37,688 nt of DNA. Source: an uncultured Acidobacteriota bacterium (GTDB lineage Bacteria > Acidobacteriota > Thermoanaerobaculia > Multivoradales > SZUA-115). The notes under the pieces were generated by a model. It was given only the letters and a program-made list of their open reading frames with translations. It was not told the origin of the DNA and searched no databases. Location: contig CALMKX010000035.1 in the NCBI GenBank assembly GCA_937867335.1, positions 1-37,688 on the forward strand, in the 5' to 3' direction. The translations under genes and the position numbers were made by a program. This document shows positions 8,411 through 17,602 of the stretch, one piece after another (positions within the stretch are counted from its first letter, which is position 1; each line of letters opens with the position of its first letter).

Positions 8411-8688
8411 CGGGGTCTCAGCCCCCCGAGGCTGAGACCGGGAGCCTGGCCGTCCCACTCCCAGGTCCAGGAGTCGGCCGAGTCCAGGTCTTCGAGAGGT
8501 CGAATCAGCTGAGAGTAGTCGATCGGCGTCATCGCTTTCTCCTCTTCCTCGGGAGCCAGTTTCAAGTGCAGCTTCTTGCCATCCCGCTCGATCACGATCA
8601 CCTCCCCCGCTGCCGCTTCGTCGAGCAGCTGGAACCAGGTTCTCCGAGCTTCCGTGGCCGGCACTCTCTTCATGTGTACAGTGTACAT
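8407..8688 (-). CDS. Phd/YefM-type antitoxin
   Basis: Antidote and autorepressor for the adjacent PIN toxin. The 93-aa product contains MKRVPATEARRTWFQLLDEA, the classic Phd/YefM DNA-binding N-terminal motif, then EVIVIERDGKKLHLKLAP. The acidic C-terminal tail DLDSADSWTWEWDG is likely the toxin-wrapping segment. Two Met starts are possible. ATG 8688 has AAGGAGG 8 nt upstream and is preferred; ATG 8673 (MKRV) would match the family start better but has no ribosome site. TGTACA repeats lie across the region between these two starts. Confidence 0.85.
   Translation of the reverse strand: MYTVHMKRVPATEARRTWFQLLDEAAAGEVIVIERDGKKLHLKLAPEEEEKAMTPIDYSQLIRPLEDLDSADSWTWEWDGQAPGLSLGGLRPR
8675..8687. promoter_or_regulatory. 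Tandem TGTACA operator over the antitoxin start
   Basis: TGTACA at 8675-8680 and again at 8682-8687, separated by one base; each is self-palindromic. TGTACA is the published core recognised by YefM-type antitoxins. The position at the antitoxin start codon supports autorepression by the antitoxin/toxin complex. Confidence 0.7.
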
Positions 8689-8805
8689 CCATAGACCCTC
8701 CTTGAAAAGAGAGCGGAGTCCTTTCTCCGTCCTCCCCCTAGGAAGAGGCAATTCGAGAGCAGAAGCTTTCGCGGGCGGACTAGAAGGTGCGGTCGGCCTC
8801 GTCGA

Positions 8806-9795
8806 TCAGGAGGCCGTCAGTTGGGGGTCCACCGCGAGGACGACCTTGCCCACACCTGCGCTGGCTTCCAGATAGCCGTAGGCGAGGGCAGCTTGGTCGA
8901 AGGCGAAGGCGCGATCGAGCTGCGGATGGAGCCTGCCATCATCGAGTCGAGACGCTCCGAAGCGCAGGAACTGCCCTACCAGCCGAGCCTTCTCGGCCCT
9001 GCTCCGGGGCCGCAGCACCGATCCCTGAACGCGCAGCCGCCGCGCCAGGATCAGGCCGAGGTCGAGCTCGGCTCGGGCTCCCGCCATCAACCCCACCAGT
9101 ACCAGCCGGCCGCGGGGCTCGAGAGCCGCCAACACGCTGGCGAGCCAGCCGCCGCCCACCAGGTCGAGCACCAGATCGGCTCCCCGACCGCCGTTGGCGC
9201 TGCGCAACTCCCGGCCGAGATGCTCGCTGAGCTCGAAACACGCGCTCGCCCCCAAGGGCCGAAGCGCTTCGAGGCGCGCGAGCGAGCGGCCGGCAGCGAA
9301 GACGCGGGCACCGAGCTCACGGGCGAGCTGCACGGCGAAGGTGCCCACGCCGGAAGCCGCGCCGGTGATCAGCACCGTCTCGCCGGCCTCGACGCCGCCC
9401 TCCGCAACCAGATTGGTCCAGGCGGTAAGAGCCACCTCCGGCAGGCAGGCCGCCTCGAGCAGAGAGAGCCTCGCGGGAATCGCCATGCACTGCCCGGCCG
9501 GCGCGCTCACCCGCTCTGCCTGTCCGCCCCCGGCGAGCAGGGCCATGACTCGCTGCCCCACGCTCCAGTCGGTGACTTCCTCGCCCACGGCCGCCACGAC
9601 TCCCGCGCACTCGAGCCCGGGAATCGGGCTTTCGCCCTGAGGTGGTGGGTAGAGCCCGCGCAGTTGCAGCAGATCCGCCCGGTTGAGGCCTGCGGCCGCT
9701 ACCTGGATCAGAACTTCGTCGGGGCCGAGCGAGGGCTCCGGCGCCTCACCCAGCTCGGGCACGCCTTCCTTGCCAACGGGCAAGACTGCACGCAT
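8806..9795 (-). CDS. Zinc-independent NAD(P)H quinone oxidoreductase (MDR superfamily, PIG3-like)
   Basis: Medium-chain dehydrogenase/reductase, predicted to reduce quinones or enones with NADPH in the cytosol. The 329-aa product starts MRAVLPVGKEGVPELGEAPE at ATG 9795, with GAGGAG about 8 nt upstream. AAAGLNRADLLQLRGLYPPP and PGLECAGVVAAVGEEV are typical of the PIG3/quinone-oxidoreductase branch. VLITGAASGVGTFAVQLARELG is the Rossmann nucleotide loop, and the structural-zinc Cys cluster of alcohol dehydrogenases is absent. The gene is upstream of and co-directional with the toxin-antitoxin pair, with about 120 bp between them, so no functional link is implied. Confidence 0.87.
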   Translation of the reverse strand: MRAVLPVGKEGVPELGEAPEPSLGPDEVLIQVAAAGLNRADLLQLRGLYPPPQGESPIPGLECAGVVAAVGEEVTDWSVGQRVMALLAGGGQAERVSAPAGQCMAIPARLSLLEAACLPEVALTAWTNLVAEGGVEAGETVLITGAASGVGTFAVQLARELGARVFAAGRSLARLEALRPLGASACFELSEHLGRELRSANGGRGADLVLDLVGGGWLASVLAALEPRGRLVLVGLMAGARAELDLGLILARRLRVQGSVLRPRSRAEKARLVGQFLRFGASRLDDGRLHPQLDRAFAFDQAALAYGYLEASAGVGKVVLAVDPQLTAS

Positions 9796-10031
9796 CGCAC
9801 ACTCCTCACGGTCGATCGGCTCTGGCTCCCGGGCCGTCGTGTCTCGGGGACCTCTTCCCGAGTCTAGCCTGAGGTCTCCGCTTCGGCCGAACAACCGCCA
9901 TAAACGCAGCGAAATCTATCCAGACACTGAGAGCTAGAATTAGACACCGATCCGCGAGATCCTACTCGCAGCGGGGGCTAATGGCGGCAGCCGCCTTCCC
10001 GCCCTGAGGTGCTCGGAAGGTACGAACTCTG
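9796..10031. other. Intergenic region upstream of the quinone oxidoreductase
   Basis: Leader and promoter space for the (-) strand oxidoreductase. A short stem GCGAG/CTCGC (9954-9958 with 9965-9969) is visible. I see no gene, no repeat family and no convincing -35/-10 pair. Confidence 0.35.
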
Positions 10032-10060
10032 GCGCCGGAAGCCTCAGCGGCTTCCGGCGC
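10032..10060 (-). terminator. Perfect 12-bp hairpin after the acyl-CoA dehydrogenase gene
   Basis: GCGCCGGAAGCC (10032-10043), loop TCAGC, then GGCTTCCGGCGC (10049-10060), starting 25 bp past the dehydrogenase stop on the (-) strand. The stem is strong and fully complementary. The following T content is low, so termination may be only partly intrinsic. Confidence 0.7.
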
Positions 10061-10085
10061 AGGATGGGCAGGGTCCAGGGAAGAG

Positions 10086-12023
10086 CTAGAGAGCGGCGGC
10101 CGCGCGAGTGGAGGCTGCCGCCACGGCGGGCCGGCGCTCCTCCTCCTCGAGCCGGCGAGGACCGGAGGCCGCCTGCGAGTGAACCAGGCCCTGCTCCAGC
10201 CACTGGTGACGCCCGGCCAGCACTTCCTGGGCGCGGCGATATTTCAGGGCGTCGTCGTTCGACCAGAGATCGCGGAAGAGGTCCTTCACGCGACGGCGGG
10301 CAATCCGGCAGAACAGATCGGCCAGCTCTCTGGCGCTGGCAGCTTCCGCTGCACCGGCCTTCTCCAGAGCCTTCGCCCGCGTGACCGAAGCCGCCATGGC
10401 GAAGAGCTCGTTGCCGATGTCCACCAGGCGGAAGAGGAAGCCCTGCTTGTGCTGCAGCTTGCCCTGGTGGACCAGCATGCCGTGGAAGACCTGCCGGGCG
10501 AGCTTGCGGGCGCTGCGCTCGACGAAGCGCAGATGAGGCGCGAGAGAGCCGAACTCGGCGTAGCGGGGCCAGCGCCCCCAGCCCAGCCAGCGAGTGGGAT
10601 ACCAGCCGGCGTAGAAGGCGGTCGCCCTGCCGAAGGCCGGCAGCTTCTCGCCCATCCCCTTTTCGGGGTCGATCAACGCTCCGGCTACTTCGAGGTGCTT
10701 GTCCACAGCCTCACGAGCCATCAAGAGATGCATGATCTCGCTCGAGCCCTCGAAGATCTTGTTGATGCGGTAGTCCCGCATCAGGCGCTCCACCCCGATC
10801 GGCTCCTCGCCCCGCGCGGCGAGCGAGGTCTCGGTCTCGTAGCCGCGACCGCCGCGGATCTGCATGGTGTCGTCGACGATCTCCCAGGTACGGAAGGTGT
10901 TCCACTCCTTGCAAGCGGCCGCTTCCAGGCGGATATCTGCGGCTCCGTGATCGGCCATCCAGGTCGCCAGATGGACGATTGCCTCCATGGCGAAGGTGGT
11001 GGCGGTCATGCGCGCGATCTTCTCGGCGATCGCTTCGTGCTTGCCGACGGGGCGGCCCCACTGGACCCGCTGCGCGGCCCATTTGCGACAGATTTCGATC
11101 GCCGCCTTGGCAGCGCCCACGGAGCCGTTGGGAATCGACAGGCGGCCGTCGTTCAAGGTGGTGAGGGCGATCTTCAAGCCCCGGCCTTCGTCTCCGATCA
11201 GATTCTCGGCCGGCACCCGCACGTTGGTGAACGACAGCACGGCGTTGGCCAGAGCGCGCAGACCCATGAAGTGGCAGCGCTTATCCACCTTGACCCCCGG
11301 CCAGGAGGTCTCCACCACGAAAGCGCTGATTTTCTTGGTCTTGGCGTCGGCTGCCATCACCACCAGGAGCTTGGCGATGGTGCCGTTGGTGCACCACAGC
11401 TTCTCGCCGTTGAGCAGGTAGTCGCCTTCGGCGGTGCGCTCGTAGGTGGTGGTGAGCCGGGCGGGGTCCGAGCCCACCTGCGGCTCGGTCAGGGCGAAGG
11501 CCGAGATCTCGCCGGCAGCGCAGCGCGGCAGGTACTTCTTCCGCTGCTCGGGGGTGCCGAAGATCTTCAGCGGCTGGGGCACGCCGATCGACTGATGGGC
11601 AGAGAGCAGGGCCGAGAGGTTGCCATCGAAGCCGCCCAAGAGCTCCATCACCTTCTGGTACTCGACGTTGGAAAAGCCGAGACCGCCGTACTCCTTGGGG
11701 ATCTTCATGCCGAAGGCGCCGAGCTTGCGCAGCCCTTCGATCACATGTGCCGGGTAGTCGCCCTGGGTGTCGATCTCGACCGGATCGACCTCGTCGCGCA
11801 GGAAACGCTTGAAACGCTCGAAGAACTCGGCGAATTCAGGCCGCTCGCCGCCCTCGAGGGGATAGGGGTGCAGGAGATCGAGCCGGAAGCGGCCCAGGAA
11901 GAGTTCCCGCATGAAGCTGGGCTTGTCCCAGCTCTCCTGGCGGGACGCTTCCGCCACCTTGCGCGACTCTAGCTCACTGCCGTGCGCCGGTTCGGGGCGG
12001 CTGGAGTTGGTGCCTTGGCTCAT
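10086..12023 (-). CDS. Acyl-CoA dehydrogenase (VLCAD/ACAD9-like, long form)
   Basis: FAD enzyme for the first oxidation of fatty acyl-CoA in beta-oxidation. The 645-aa product has the ACAD signature [13 protein letters not shown], the flavin-contacting GEKLWCTNG and [10 protein letters not shown] in the region of the FAD/active-site helices. [18 protein letters not shown] lies near the end of the core. About 200 further helical C-terminal residues exceed the roughly 380-residue standard enzyme and match the long-form VLCAD/ACAD9 architecture. The start is ATG 12023 ([12 protein letters not shown]) with GAGGAG 6 nt upstream; the reading further upstream is not supported. The electron acceptor would be ETF. 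It is co-directional with the transporter and asnS but separated by 150 bp and a hairpin. Confidence 0.9.
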   Translation of the reverse strand: MSQGTNSSRPEPAHGSELESRKVAEASRQESWDKPSFMRELFLGRFRLDLLHPYPLEGGERPEFAEFFERFKRFLRDEVDPVEIDTQGDYPAHVIEGLRKLGAFGMKIPKEYGGLGFSNVEYQKVMELLGGFDGNLSALLSAHQSIGVPQPLKIFGTPEQRKKYLPRCAAGEISAFALTEPQVGSDPARLTTTYERTAEGDYLLNGEKLWCTNGTIAKLLVVMAADAKTKKISAFVVETSWPGVKVDKRCHFMGLRALANAVLSFTNVRVPAENLIGDEGRGLKIALTTLNDGRLSIPNGSVGAAKAAIEICRKWAAQRVQWGRPVGKHEAIAEKIARMTATTFAMEAIVHLATWMADHGAADIRLEAAACKEWNTFRTWEIVDDTMQIRGGRGYETETSLAARGEEPIGVERLMRDYRINKIFEGSSEIMHLLMAREAVDKHLEVAGALIDPEKGMGEKLPAFGRATAFYAGWYPTRWLGWGRWPRYAEFGSLAPHLRFVERSARKLARQVFHGMLVHQGKLQHKQGFLFRLVDIGNELFAMAASVTRAKALEKAGAAEAASARELADLFCRIARRRVKDLFRDLWSNDDALKYRRAQEVLAGRHQWLEQGLVHSQAASGPRRLEEEERRPAVAAASTRAAAAL

Positions 12024-12144
12024 CGCGATCTCCTCGGGGTTATGACTACCTGCGGCAATTGTAGCACAGGGGGTGGCCAGGGCAATTCCTCCCTCTGACC
12101 GCAGAAACCCCAGAGAAACAGCCACTTTCGCCCACGGCCACGCC

Positions 12145-12161
12145 ATGCCGCGCGGCGGCAT
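12145..12161 (-). terminator. Small hairpin after the EamA transporter gene
   Basis: ATGCCGC (12145-12151), loop GCG, GCGGCAT (12155-12161). It lies 13 bp beyond the transporter stop in the 151-bp gap before the dehydrogenase gene. It is short but perfect and could separate the two transcripts. Confidence 0.4.
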
Positions 12162-12174
12162 GAGCCGCCCGCGA

Positions 12175-13050
12175 TCACCCTTTTGCCGCACTGCGGCTGG
12201 CCAAACCCACCCCGGAGAGGATCACCAGCATGCCGAGGACCATCGCCGAGGTGAGGCGCTCCTTGAGGAAGACCACTCCCACCACCACGGCTACCAAGGG
12301 GCAGAGATACGTGAGCAGGGAGAGGCGGGTGGCGTCCATCCTCTGCAGGAGCTGGAAGTAGAGATAGAACGCCACGGCGGAGCCCAGGACGCCGAGATAG
12401 AGAAAACTCGCCACCGAGCGCGGGCCCAAGTGGACTTCGCGCCCCCGCTCGAAGCTCAGGGCGAGAACCGCGAAGACCCCGGCCGAAATCGCCATCGGCA
12501 CTAGGGTGAGCGAGAGGGCGTGGACTCCCCCGCCCGAGCGCTTCACCAGCACCTGCCCGATCGCTGCGCAGGTCGGCGAGAGCAGGAAGACGAGCGCCGG
12601 AACCAGCGTCGCCGAACCGTGGGCGAGGTCGTCCGAGAACAGCACCACGGTGCCGGCGAAGCCGAGTAGCACCCCCAGGAGGCGAGCTGGCCCGAGCCTC
12701 TCGCTGGGCAAGCCAAAATGGGCGAACACGGCGACGAATAGCGGGAAAGTGGCGAAAAGGACAGCCGCCAGGGCCGAGGGAACATGCTGCTCGGCCCAGT
12801 AGACCACGCCATAGGAACCGAGGAAGGTGAACGCGGCGTTGACCAGCCACAGCCGCCGCTCGACCGAGCTCGTGCCGAGCCTCAAGCGCAGGCGCCAAAC
12901 GAACGGCAGGAGCGCCAGCGAGGCCACCGCGAAACGCAGAGCCGCCGAGGTCATCGGCGGCATGCCCTCGAGTCCCACCCGGATCGCTGCCCAGGTGGTG
13001 CCCCAAATGACCACCAGGGCGACGTAAGAAGCGAGATCGCGCCGCGTCAA
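12175..13050 (-). CDS. EamA/DMT superfamily transporter
   Basis: Inner-membrane exporter of the drug/metabolite transporter superfamily; the substrate cannot be read from sequence. The 291-aa product is almost entirely hydrophobic, consistent with ten helices in two five-helix EamA repeats. The first repeat opens at [19 protein letters not shown], and the second runs from about residue 150 ([20 protein letters not shown]). It ends in a [20 protein letters not shown] segment typical of the family. The start is a TTG with GAGG just upstream; the gene begins 6 nt after the asnS stop, so it is probably co-transcribed with asnS. Confidence 0.87.
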   Translation of the reverse strand: MTRRDLASYVALVVIWGTTWAAIRVGLEGMPPMTSAALRFAVASLALLPFVWRLRLRLGTSSVERRLWLVNAAFTFLGSYGVVYWAEQHVPSALAAVLFATFPLFVAVFAHFGLPSERLGPARLLGVLLGFAGTVVLFSDDLAHGSATLVPALVFLLSPTCAAIGQVLVKRSGGGVHALSLTLVPMAISAGVFAVLALSFERGREVHLGPRSVASFLYLGVLGSAVAFYLYFQLLQRMDATRLSLLTYLCPLVAVVVGVVFLKERLTSAMVLGMLVILSGVGLASRSAAKG

Positions 13051-13056
13051 GCCGCC

Positions 13057-14358
13057 TCAGGGGTAGATCTTGTAGAGCATCCGTGGATACGGGATGGTCT
13101 CGCGCAGATGGGAGAGGCCGCACATCCAGGCCACGAAGCGCTCGAGCCCCATGCCGAAGCCGCTGTGCGGGAAACTGCCGTAGCGCCGCACGTCGAGGTA
13201 CCACTGGAAGGCTTCGAGCGGCAGCGCATGCTCCTCGATCCTGGCCTTGAGCAAGTCGTGGTCGTGGATGCGCTGGCTGCCGCCGATGATCTCCCCGTAG
13301 CCTTCCGGAGCCAGCAGATCGAGGGCCAGGGCGACCTTGGGGTTCTCGGGATCGGGCTGCATGTAGAAAGCCTTGGAGGCCGCCGGATAGCGGTGCACCA
13401 TCACCGGTCGCTCGAAGGAGTTGGCGAGCAGCGTCTCGTCGTCGGCGCCGAAATCGTCGCCCCATTCGATCGCCACGCCCTTGCTCTTCAGGAGCTCGAC
13501 GGCATCGGTGTAGGAAAGCCGAGGGAAGGGCTTGACGATGCCTTCGAGCTTCGAGGTGTCGCGCTCGAGGGTGGCGAGCTCGGGTTTGCAGCGGTCGAGC
13601 ACTCGGCCCACCAGCGAAGTGACGAAGTCCTCGGCCAGGGCCATCAGCCCCTCGAACTCGAGGAAGGCCACCTCCGGCTCGACCATCCAGAACTCCATCA
13701 GATGGCGGCGCGTCTTGGACTTCTCGGCCCGGAAGGTGGGACCGAAACAGTACACACGGCCGAAGGCGGCGGCGGCGGGCTCCAGGTAGAGCTGACCGGA
13801 CTGCGAAAGATAGGCCTTGTCCCCGAAATAGTCCGTCTCGAAGAGCGTCGAGGTGCCTTCGCAGGCGGCGGGAGTGAGGATCGGCGAGTCGATGTTGACG
13901 AAGTCCCGCTGGTAGAAGAAGTCTCGGATGGCCTGGGAGACCTCGCTTCGCACCCGCAGGGCGGCATGTTGGCGGCTGGAGCGCAGCCAGAGGTGGCGGT
14001 GCTCCATCAGGAACGCCGTGCCATGCTCCTTGGGGGTGATCGGATAGTCCTCGGTCAGGAAGGTCACGGTGAAGTCCGTAACTTGGAGCTCGACTCCGGA
14101 AGGCGCCCTGCGATCCTCCTTGACCAGCCCTCGGGCCCGCACGGTGGACTCGAGAGTGACGCTCTCGAGGTCCGCCCAGGCGGCCTCGCTCACCTCGGCG
14201 CGGCTGACCACGCCCTGGACCGAGCCGCTGCCGTCGCGCAGCTGCAGAAAGCCGATCTTGCCGCTCGAGCGCTTGCCGGCGAGCCAGCCGAGGACGGTGA
14301 CTTCCTGCCCGATCTTCTCGGGCAGCGATCGAATCGTTGTAGGCGGTGCTTGGCTCAT
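13057..14358 (-). CDS. asnS: Asparaginyl-tRNA synthetase
   Basis: Charges tRNA-Asn with asparagine; a class II synthetase acting in the cytosol. The 433-aa protein has an N-terminal OB-fold anticodon-binding domain ([20 protein letters not shown], about residues 18-100). The catalytic core follows, with motif 2 [19 protein letters not shown] and motif 3 [12 protein letters not shown], and the protein ends PRMLYKIYP. The length and the ending are those of AsnRS rather than AspRS, which has a bacterial GAD insertion. Its presence implies direct Asn-tRNA charging. The region upstream to the divergent subtilase is 133 bp. Confidence 0.95.
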   Translation of the reverse strand: MSQAPPTTIRSLPEKIGQEVTVLGWLAGKRSSGKIGFLQLRDGSGSVQGVVSRAEVSEAAWADLESVTLESTVRARGLVKEDRRAPSGVELQVTDFTVTFLTEDYPITPKEHGTAFLMEHRHLWLRSSRQHAALRVRSEVSQAIRDFFYQRDFVNIDSPILTPAACEGTSTLFETDYFGDKAYLSQSGQLYLEPAAAAFGRVYCFGPTFRAEKSKTRRHLMEFWMVEPEVAFLEFEGLMALAEDFVTSLVGRVLDRCKPELATLERDTSKLEGIVKPFPRLSYTDAVELLKSKGVAIEWGDDFGADDETLLANSFERPVMVHRYPAASKAFYMQPDPENPKVALALDLLAPEGYGEIIGGSQRIHDHDLLKARIEEHALPLEAFQWYLDVRRYGSFPHSGFGMGLERFVAWMCGLSHLRETIPYPRMLYKIYP

Positions 14359-14491
14359 AGGCGGGCAAGTCTAGCAGGCGGACTCGAGGCGAGGTCCTCG
14401 GTGCCTTCTGCGGGAAGGGAAAAGCCGCTAAACTCCTCTCTACTTGCTCGTGTCTGCCCTTTCGAGGCCCTTTTCTGCAGGAGATCCCGGA

Positions 14492-16030
14492 ATGCGTTGC
14501 GCCCAACTGATCGCCGCCCTGTCGCTCGCAGCCGCCTCCACTCTGGCCGCCGGCGCCGCTCCCACCGATTGGCAGGCCAAGGTCGACCCCTGGCTCCTCG
14601 GGCGCGCCCAGCGCGCCGGCCAAGTGGAAGCCCTGATCCTGCTCGACCGCCAGGCGGACCTCTCTGCCGCCCGCGGGCTGCGCACCAAAGAGGAGAAAGG
14701 CCGCTACGTCTTCGAGCAGCTCCAGCGCACCGCCGCCGAGACCCAGGGCCCCTTGCTCGGCGAGCTCGATGCGATGGGCGCCGAACACCGCAGCTATTGG
14801 GTCGCCAACATGGTGTGGGTGAGGACCGGCGCGGCGGGGCTCCAGGCCCTGGCCGAACGCTCGGATGTGCGCCATCTCTTCGCCAACCCCCAGGTGAAGA
14901 TGGCGCTGCCTCGGCCCACCGCGATCGACGATGGCTCCGTGGGCAACGCTCCCTTCACCACTGAATGGGGCGTCAACAAGGTCAATGCCCCCGCCTTATG
15001 GGCCCAGGGCTTCTCCGGCCAGGGCATCGTGGTGGGTGGCGAGGACACTGGCTACGATTGGAACCACCCGGCGCTCAAGAACAAATACCGCGGCTGGAAC
15101 GGCAGTGCCGCCGACCACAACTACAACTGGCACGACTCGATCCACAGCGGCGGCGGCTCCTGCGGCGCCAACTCCACTCAGCCCTGCGACGACAACGGGC
15201 ACGGCACCCACACCATGGGCAGCATGGTGGGCGACGACGGTGCTGGCAACCAGGTAGGTGTGGCTCCCGGGGCTCGCTGGATCGGCTGCCGCAACATGGA
15301 CCAGGGCAACGGCACCCCGACCACGTACTCGGAGTGCTTCCAGTTCTTCATCGCCCCCACCGACCTCGCCGGGCAGAACCCCGACCCCTCGAAGTCCCCC
15401 CATGTGATCAACAACTCCTGGGGCTGCCCCACTTCGGAGGGCTGTACCGATCCCACGGTGCTGCAGATGGTGGTGGAGAACACCCGCGCCGCCGGCATCG
15501 TGGTGGTGGTCTCGGCCGGCAACTCCGGCTCGGGCTGCAGCACGGTCAACACCCCGGCGGCGATCTACGACGCGGCCTTCTCCGTGGGCGCCACGGACAT
15601 CAACGACAACATCGCGAGCTTCTCGAGCCGTGGCCCGGTGACGGTGGACGGCAGCAACCGGCCGAAGCCGGACATCTCGGGCCCCGGCGTCAACGTGCGC
15701 TCGAGCCTGCCGGGAGGCAGCTACGGCAACCTGTCGGGGACCAGCATGGCCGGCCCTCATGTGGTGGGCTCGGTGGCGTTGCTGCTCTCGGCCTCTCCCG
15801 GCCTGGTCGGCGATCAGGACGCGGTGGAGACCTGCCTCGAGCAGAACGCCATGCCCAGGACCAGCGGCCAGACCTGCGGTGGAGTTCCGGGCACCAACAT
15901 CCCCAACAACACCTTCGGCTACGGCCGCGTGCAGGTGCCCTGGCCGCTGCCGGCGAACTGCCTGGCGGGCCTCTTCGCGGACGGCTTCGAGACCGGCGAC
16001 ACCACCGCCTGGGCGGCTCAGGTCCCCTGA
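14492..16030 (+). CDS. Secreted S8 subtilase with C-terminal DGFETGD motif
   Basis: Extracellular serine protease of 512 aa. The signal peptide (residues 1-22, ending AAGA) is followed by an I9-like prodomain (about 40-130). The catalytic residues are D185 (GGEDTGYDWNHP), H237 (NGHGTHTMG) and S418 (LSGTSMAGPH), with the oxyanion Asn in VSAGNSGSG. The extreme C terminus reads LFADGFETGDTTAWAAQVP after a Cys and lies outside the protease fold; it resembles a recurring tail I associate with secreted proteins of this kind of bacterium. ATG 14492 follows GGAG at suitable distance and begins the signal peptide. It is divergent from asnS and distinct in architecture from the 908-aa subtilase. Confidence 0.92.
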   Translation: MRCAQLIAALSLAAASTLAAGAAPTDWQAKVDPWLLGRAQRAGQVEALILLDRQADLSAARGLRTKEEKGRYVFEQLQRTAAETQGPLLGELDAMGAEHRSYWVANMVWVRTGAAGLQALAERSDVRHLFANPQVKMALPRPTAIDDGSVGNAPFTTEWGVNKVNAPALWAQGFSGQGIVVGGEDTGYDWNHPALKNKYRGWNGSAADHNYNWHDSIHSGGGSCGANSTQPCDDNGHGTHTMGSMVGDDGAGNQVGVAPGARWIGCRNMDQGNGTPTTYSECFQFFIAPTDLAGQNPDPSKSPHVINNSWGCPTSEGCTDPTVLQMVVENTRAAGIVVVVSAGNSGSGCSTVNTPAAIYDAAFSVGATDINDNIASFSSRGPVTVDGSNRPKPDISGPGVNVRSSLPGGSYGNLSGTSMAGPHVVGSVALLLSASPGLVGDQDAVETCLEQNAMPRTSGQTCGGVPGTNIPNNTFGYGRVQVPWPLPANCLAGLFADGFETGDTTAWAAQVP

Positions 16031-16046
16031 GGCCTGGGAGTAGAAC

Positions 16047-16076
16047 GAGGGGCAGGTCGGCTTCGGCCTACCCCTC
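16047..16076. terminator. Hairpin between convergent subtilase and ahcY
   Basis: GAGGGG (16047-16052) pairs with CCCCTC (16071-16076). AGG/CCT continues inside after one mismatch and a GGCTTC loop closes it. It sits in a 56-bp convergent gap, so it is a likely bidirectional terminator. Confidence 0.55.
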
Positions 16077-16086
16077 GGGTGGTGGA

Positions 16087-17586
16087 CTAGTAGCGGTAGT
16101 GGTCTGGCTTGTAGGGACCGTCGACCGGTACGCCGAGATAGGCGGCCTGGTCGTCGGTGAGACGGGTCAGCTCGGCTCCCAGGTGGCCGAGGTGGAGGCG
16201 GGCCACTTCCTCGTCGAGCCGCTTCGGTAGCACGTAGACCTTCTTCTCGTACTCCCCACGGCGAGTGTAGAGCTCGAGCTGAGCCATCACCTGGTTGGTG
16301 AACGAGGCGGACATCACGAAGGACGGGTGGCCGGTCGCGCAGCCGAGGTTCATCAGGCGGCCTTCGGCGAGCATCAGCACGCTATGGCCGTCGGGGAACA
16401 CCCACTCGTCGTACTGCGGCTTGATGTTCACCTTCTGGATGCCCGGGACCTTACGCAGGCCGGCGATGTCGATCTCGTTGTCGAAGTGGCCGATATTGGC
16501 CACGATCGCCTTGTCCTTCATGCGCGCCATGTGCGCGGCGGTCACGATGTCCTTGTTGCCGGTCGCGGTGATGAAGATGTCGGCCCTCTCGAGCACGCTG
16601 TCGAGGCTCTTGACCTCGAAGCCTTCCATGGCCGCCTGGAGTGCGCAGATCGGGTCGATCTCTGAAACCACCACCCGGGCGCCCTGGCCACGCAGCGCAT
16701 GGGCGCAGCCTTTGCCCACTTCGCCGAAGCCCATCACCACCGCGAGCTTGCCGCCGATCATCACGTCCGTGGCGCGGTTGAGACCGTCGACCACCGAGTG
16801 CCGGCAGCCGTAGATGTTGTCGAACTTGCTCTTGGTCACCGAATCGTTGACGTTCATGGCCGGGAACAGCAGCTCACCGGCCTTTTCCATCTTGTAGAGC
16901 CGGTGGACGCCGGTGGTGGTCTCCTCCGAGACGCCGATCACCTTCTCGGAGAGGTGCGTCCAGCCGAGCGCATCCGCCGCGATGGTGCGGCGCAGCAGGT
17001 CGAGGATCACCCCCCACTCTTCGGGCTCGCTCTCCGGATGGAACTCCGGCACCCGGCCCAGCCGCTCGAACTCCACACCCTTGTGCAGCACCAGGGTGGC
17101 GTCCCCGCCATCGTCGACGATCAAAGTGGGGCCACCGCCGTCCGGCCAGCGCAGCGCTTCGGCCGTGCACCACCAGTACTCCTCGAGGGTCTCGCCCTTC
17201 CAGGCGAAGACCGGGATGCCGCGCGGGTTCTCGGCCGTGCCGCCCGTCTCCGGGCGCCCCACCGCCACAGCCGCGGCAGCGTGGTCCTGGGTCGAGAAGA
17301 TGTTGCAGGACACCCAGCGCACGTCGGCCCCGAGCTCGGCCAGGGTCTCGATCAAGACAGCCGTCTGCACGGTCATGTGCAGGCTGCCCATGACGCGCGC
17401 ACCGGCCAGGGGTCGGGACTTGCCGTGCCGCCGGCGCAGCTCCATCAGGCCCGGCATCTCGTGCTCGGCCAAGCGGATCTCCTGGCGGCCCCAGGAGGCG
17501 AGCGAAAGGTCCGCCACCTTGAACGGCGGCCGACCAGCCTGGCGCGCGGCGTCGAAAGCGTGAGCGGAGACGGTCATCGTAGACAT
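16087..17586 (-). CDS. ahcY: S-adenosylhomocysteinase
   Basis: NAD-dependent hydrolysis of S-adenosylhomocysteine to homocysteine and adenosine, clearing the product of methyltransferases. The 499-aa protein contains [18 protein letters not shown] (NAD-binding glycine loop), [32 protein letters not shown] with catalytic Lys/Asp, and the invariant C-terminal PYKPDHYRY. The segment around [18 protein letters not shown]-like sequence is an insertion typical of the longer bacterial form. The start is ATG 17586 ([12 protein letters not shown]) with AAGGAG upstream. It lies 16 nt behind the ArsR-methyltransferase gene on the same strand, so the pair forms an operon likely tuned by the methyl cycle. 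Confidence 0.96.
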   Translation of the reverse strand: MSTMTVSAHAFDAARQAGRPPFKVADLSLASWGRQEIRLAEHEMPGLMELRRRHGKSRPLAGARVMGSLHMTVQTAVLIETLAELGADVRWVSCNIFSTQDHAAAAVAVGRPETGGTAENPRGIPVFAWKGETLEEYWWCTAEALRWPDGGGPTLIVDDGGDATLVLHKGVEFERLGRVPEFHPESEPEEWGVILDLLRRTIAADALGWTHLSEKVIGVSEETTTGVHRLYKMEKAGELLFPAMNVNDSVTKSKFDNIYGCRHSVVDGLNRATDVMIGGKLAVVMGFGEVGKGCAHALRGQGARVVVSEIDPICALQAAMEGFEVKSLDSVLERADIFITATGNKDIVTAAHMARMKDKAIVANIGHFDNEIDIAGLRKVPGIQKVNIKPQYDEWVFPDGHSVLMLAEGRLMNLGCATGHPSFVMSASFTNQVMAQLELYTRRGEYEKKVYVLPKRLDEEVARLHLGHLGAELTRLTDDQAAYLGVPVDGPYKPDHYRY

Positions 17587-17602
17587 CAGGGGCTCCTTCG
17601 GG

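Noticed and set aside
8795-8815. GGCCTC/GAGGCC stem at the end of the quinone oxidoreductase gene
   Set aside because: Only 6 bp and overlapping the stop codon; too weak to call as a terminator.
12020-14875. Long (-) frame over the transporter and AsnRS region
   Set aside because: Arg/Pro/Gly-rich translation with no family motifs, out of frame with two genes with unmistakable products.
12784-14964. Long + frame opposite asnS running into the second subtilase
   Set aside because: Shadow of genes in other frames; residue composition is unlike a real protein.
17587-17602. SAH riboswitch before ahcY
   Set aside because: Only 16 nt separate ahcY from the upstream gene, too short for a riboswitch, and the regulator offers an alternative control.
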